DNA of 7,739 bases from Aquabacterium sp. (GTDB taxonomy: Bacteria; Pseudomonadota; Gammaproteobacteria; Burkholderiales; Burkholderiaceae_C), in the NCBI GenBank assembly GCA_017989885.1, contig JAGNPA010000073.1:1-7739 (forward strand), written 5' to 3'. The stretch's first letter is position 1. Each line of letters starts with the position of its first letter. The position numbers and the translations under genes were made by a program. The notes below the pieces were generated by a model, which was given only the letters and a program-made list of their open reading frames with translations, was not told the origin of the DNA and did no database searches. Of the stretch, positions 4,970-7,739 are shown piece by piece.

Positions 4970-7739
4970 ATGAGTGATGCCGCCTGGCGTTGGCCGCGCG
5001 CTGCCCGTGTGGCCGCCCCCCGGCTCACGGTCGATGCCGAGCCGTTCCCCACGACGTTCGCTGCCACCCGTCATCAGCCCGTGAGACTGATCTTGCAGGT
5101 GCTGCGGCCGGCGGCGCTGGCCCTCATGGTGGTGCTGCTGTTGTTCCTGTTCGGCGTCTCGCGCTATCTGCACAGCGTCGAGGTGCGTCGCACCGAGGCC
5201 TTGGCTCAGCACGCGGTCGCCATGTGGCAGCACCTGCGCCAGCAGCAACTCGGGCAACTGCAGTTGTTGACCTCCGCCCTGGCCGAAGACCGTGCTCTGG
5301 CGCAGGCCATGCAACAAGGCGATGCGGCCCGTCTGCAGGCCCTCAGCCGTGAGCGCTTCGCTCAGCTTCGTCAGACCCATGGCGTCTCGCACGGCTACTT
5401 CATCGACCTGCAACGCCAGGTGCTGCTGCGCGCGCACGATCCCGCTCAGCGGGGCGACCTCGTTGAGCGCCGCACCTTGCTCGACGCCATCTCCACCGGC
5501 AAGCCCGTCAGCGGCATGGAGCTGGGCGCCTTGTCCACCTTCACCCTGCGCCACGTCCAGCCCTGGTACCTCGACGGTCAACTGATCGGCTACCTCGAAC
5601 TGGGCTCGGACGCCGACTGGTTCGTCCACGAGCTCAAGCGCCTGCTGCAGCAGGACATGGCGCTGCTCATCGACAAGCGGCACACCAGCCAGGCACGCTA
5701 CCAGGGCGGCCAGCGGGTCTTCCGCCTGCCCGGCCAATGGGGCGACGATGCACGGGTGGTGGTGCTGGGCCAGACTCTGTCGCACCTGCCAGGCGGCCTG
5801 CTGCCGGCCTGGCGTGACCTGGCCTTGAGAGCGGGCAGCGGGGTGCTGGACCTCAGTGATGCCAGCCAGGCCTGGTCGGTGGCCATTCGTCCAATCACCG
5901 ACCACAGTGGGCGCGAGATGGTCTCGCTGGCCGTGCTGCGCGACGTGGCCCCCGAGCGGGCCGACGAAGCCCGCCAGCGCCTCAATCTCGCGGCGGCCGG
6001 AACCGCCATCGTGGCCCTGCTCATGGGGGTGCTCTTTCTGCGCGTGCGCGCCGCCGAAGACTGGGTTCGACGCTCGGATGCCGCCTTGCGCCTGGCCGCC
6101 ACCGCGTTCGAGTCGCAGGAAGGCATCATGGTGCTTGACGAGCGCGGCGCCATCCTGCGCGTCAACCAGGCCTTCACCGACATCACGGGCTACACCTTCG
6201 AGGAGGTGCAGGGCAAGCGCAGTGAGATCTTGCGTGCGCCCGACTGTCCCGCGCCACTCACCGCCCACATCCAGCAGCAGTTGCGCCAGCACGGCCACTG
6301 GCTGGGCGATGTCCGCAGCCAGCGCCACAACGGCGAAATCTATGACCTGCGCCTGAGCCTCACTCTGGTGCGCGGACGCGGCCAGGAACCCACCTTGTGC
6401 GTGGGCAGTTTCACCGACGTCACCGAGCACAAGGCCGCCGAGGCCCGCATCGAGCACCTCGCCTTCTTTGACACCCTCACCGGCCTGCCCAACCGGCGCC
6501 AGTTGCAAGATCAGCTCCAGCAGGTGCTGGCGGGCTGCCATCGACAGGGCCAGGCCGGCGCCGTGCTGTTGATCGATCTGGATGACTTCAAGACGCTCAA
6601 CGACACCTTGGGCCATGACATGGGCGACCTGCTGTTGCAGCACATGACCGCCCGCCTGCAGACCTGTCTGGGCGAGCACGACACCCTGGCGCGCTGGGGC
6701 GGTGACGAGTTCGTCGTGGTCATGCAGGGCTTGAGTCCCGTGTCGGCCGAAGCCACCGGCCAGGCCCACGCCCTGGCGGCGCGTTGCCTGAGTCTGCTGT
6801 CCCAGTCCTGCGACCTGGCCGGGCAGGAATACCACATCAGCTGCAGCATCGGCATCACCCTGTTTGGCACCCCCCCACCCGTCAGCCTGGACGAGCTGAT
6901 GCGCCAGGCCGACCTGGCCATGTCCGAGGCGAAGGCCGCAGGCCGCCACACCCTGCGCTTTTTCGACCCCGACATGCAGGCGGCCTTGCACCGTCGTTCG
7001 GCCCTCGAGGCCGACATGCGCCGCGGCCTGCAGCGCCACGAGTTCCAGCTGTACTACCAGCCGCAGGTGGACGCCGCCGGGCGCGTGTTCGGCACCGAGG
7101 CCCTGGTGCGTTGGCACCACCCCGAGCGCGGCATGGTCTCCCCCGCCGAGTTCATTCCGGCGGCCGAGCACGCCGGCCTGATCCTGCCGCTGGGTGCCTG
7201 GGTGCTGGAGACCGCCTGCCAGCAACTGGTGACCTGGTCTCGCCAGCCCGACCTGGCCCGCCTCACAGTGTCGGTCAACGTCAGCGTGCGCCAGTTCCGC
7301 CTGCCCGACTTCGTGGACCTGGTCCTGGGCATCCTGGCGCGCACCGGCGCCAACCCGCACCGCCTCAAGCTGGAGCTGACCGAAAGTGTCCTGATCGACG
7401 ACGTCGAGGCGGTCGTCGCGCGCATGGACACCTTGAAAGGCCACGGCGTGGGCTTCTCGCTCGACGACTTTGGCACGGGCTACTCCTCGCTGGCCTACCT
7501 CAAGCGCCTGCCGCTCGACCAGCTCAAGATCGACCAGTCCTTCGTGCGCGACGTCCTGACCGATCCGCACGATGCCTCGATCGCCCGCACCATCGTCGCC
7601 CTGGCCGATGCCATGGGCCTGGCCGTGATCGCCGAAGGTGTGGAGACCGAGGCACAGCGCGACTTCCTGCACCAGCACGGCTGCCGGTCCTACCAGGGCT
7701 ATCTCTTCGGTCGCCCCATGCCGGCAGACGCTTTCGCGC
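4970..7739 (+). CDS. Membrane Cache-PAS-GGDEF-EAL cyclic-di-GMP turnover protein (3' partial)
   Basis: At least 923 aa; the window ends inside the last part of the EAL domain. The ATG at 4970 is the first ATG after the in-frame stop at 4913; only TTG alternatives lie earlier and no strong Shine-Dalgarno is seen. One membrane helix at about 44-64 and a second at about 340-357 enclose a periplasmic sensor of about 270 residues resembling a double Cache domain (LLRAHDP near 152-158, then RRTLLDAISTGKPVSGMELG and GYLELG). A PAS domain (about 374-495) follows, then GGDEF (about 498-655) with FDTLTGLPNR and intact GGDEF at 577-581, so diguanylate cyclase activity is likely. The inhibitory I-site RxxD is GEHD at 568-571: the Arg is missing. 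In the EAL domain (from about 680) the key residues are present: EAL 710-712, Asn770, Glu802 (ELTES 802-806), Asp832-Asp833 (DDFGTGYSS), Lys853, Glu889 and Glu892 (EGVE), and Gln909. Phosphodiesterase activity is therefore also expected. Net direction cannot be told from sequence. Confidence 0.95.
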   Translation, partial: MSDAAWRWPRAARVAAPRLTVDAEPFPTTFAATRHQPVRLILQVLRPAALALMVVLLLFLFGVSRYLHSVEVRRTEALAQHAVAMWQHLRQQQLGQLQLLTSALAEDRALAQAMQQGDAARLQALSRERFAQLRQTHGVSHGYFIDLQRQVLLRAHDPAQRGDLVERRTLLDAISTGKPVSGMELGALSTFTLRHVQPWYLDGQLIGYLELGSDADWFVHELKRLLQQDMALLIDKRHTSQARYQGGQRVFRLPGQWGDDARVVVLGQTLSHLPGGLLPAWRDLALRAGSGVLDLSDASQAWSVAIRPITDHSGREMVSLAVLRDVAPERADEARQRLNLAAAGTAIVALLMGVLFLRVRAAEDWVRRSDAALRLAATAFESQEGIMVLDERGAILRVNQAFTDITGYTFEEVQGKRSEILRAPDCPAPLTAHIQQQLRQHGHWLGDVRSQRHNGEIYDLRLSLTLVRGRGQEPTLCVGSFTDVTEHKAAEARIEHLAFFDTLTGLPNRRQLQDQLQQVLAGCHRQGQAGAVLLIDLDDFKTLNDTLGHDMGDLLLQHMTARLQTCLGEHDTLARWGGDEFVVVMQGLSPVSAEATGQAHALAARCLSLLSQSCDLAGQEYHISCSIGITLFGTPPPVSLDELMRQADLAMSEAKAAGRHTLRFFDPDMQAALHRRSALEADMRRGLQRHEFQLYYQPQVDAAGRVFGTEALVRWHHPERGMVSPAEFIPAAEHAGLILPLGAWVLETACQQLVTWSRQPDLARLTVSVNVSVRQFRLPDFVDLVLGILARTGANPHRLKLELTESVLIDDVEAVVARMDTLKGHGVGFSLDDFGTGYSSLAYLKRLPLDQLKIDQSFVRDVLTDPHDASIARTIVALADAMGLAVIAEGVETEAQRDFLHQHGCRSYQGYLFGRPMPADAFA

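Noticed and set aside
4796..7678. A 960-codon open frame on the minus strand opposite the GGDEF-EAL gene
   Set aside because: Its translation is a Gln/His/Gly/Val/Ala-rich sequence without any recognisable domain, while the plus strand encodes unmistakable PAS, GGDEF and EAL domains. Long antisense frames are a usual by-product of GC-rich third positions.

Overview
The window looks like chromosomal DNA of a high-GC betaproteobacterium, most likely order Burkholderiales (Comamonadaceae, Rubrivivax, Leptothrix or Aquabacterium type). This rests on strong G/C preference at third codon positions, an E. coli-like Cys-type SelD, and a membrane-anchored cytochrome c5 of the kind common in that order. 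The assignment is by recognition only; no search was run. I see no transposase, integrase, phage gene, CRISPR array or compositional break, so this reads as ordinary core or near-core chromosome and not a mobile island.

Layout. (1) Positions 1-597, minus strand: a membrane-anchored c5-type monohaem cytochrome ending at a strong intrinsic terminator. (2) Positions 598-737: a divergent intergenic region with a consensus -10 for the cytochrome gene, a hairpin in its leader, and an extended -10 promoter for the tRNA. (3) Positions 738-854: tRNA-Arg(CCG) with encoded CCA and its own terminator. (4) Positions 855-970: the selD leader, with two adjacent inverted repeats. (5) Positions 971-3108: selD and selU/mnmH, overlapping by one base; together they make selenophosphate and use it to put 2-selenouridine at the tRNA wobble position. 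(6) Positions 3169-4794: an HDOD-GAF protein. (7) Positions 4795-4969: an intergenic region with a possible FliA-like promoter. (8) From 4970 past the window end: a membrane Cache-PAS-GGDEF-EAL c-di-GMP protein, cut by the window edge inside its EAL domain.

How the parts fit. The clearest functional unit is selD-selU, a complete selenophosphate-to-selenouridine module; the Sec-insertion genes selA and selB are not in this window. The HDOD-GAF protein and the following GGDEF-EAL protein are both signalling proteins and could form a pair, but that is inference from proximity. The GGDEF-EAL protein has intact synthase and phosphodiesterase motifs but lacks the Arg of the GGDEF inhibitory site.

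I found no convincing undescribed system. The points most worth a check are the structured selD leader, the hairpin in the cytochrome leader, the FliA-like site upstream of the c-di-GMP gene, and the bifunctional but I-site-deficient GGDEF-EAL enzyme. Long antisense reading frames lie opposite all of the plus-strand genes; I judge them artefacts of codon bias.
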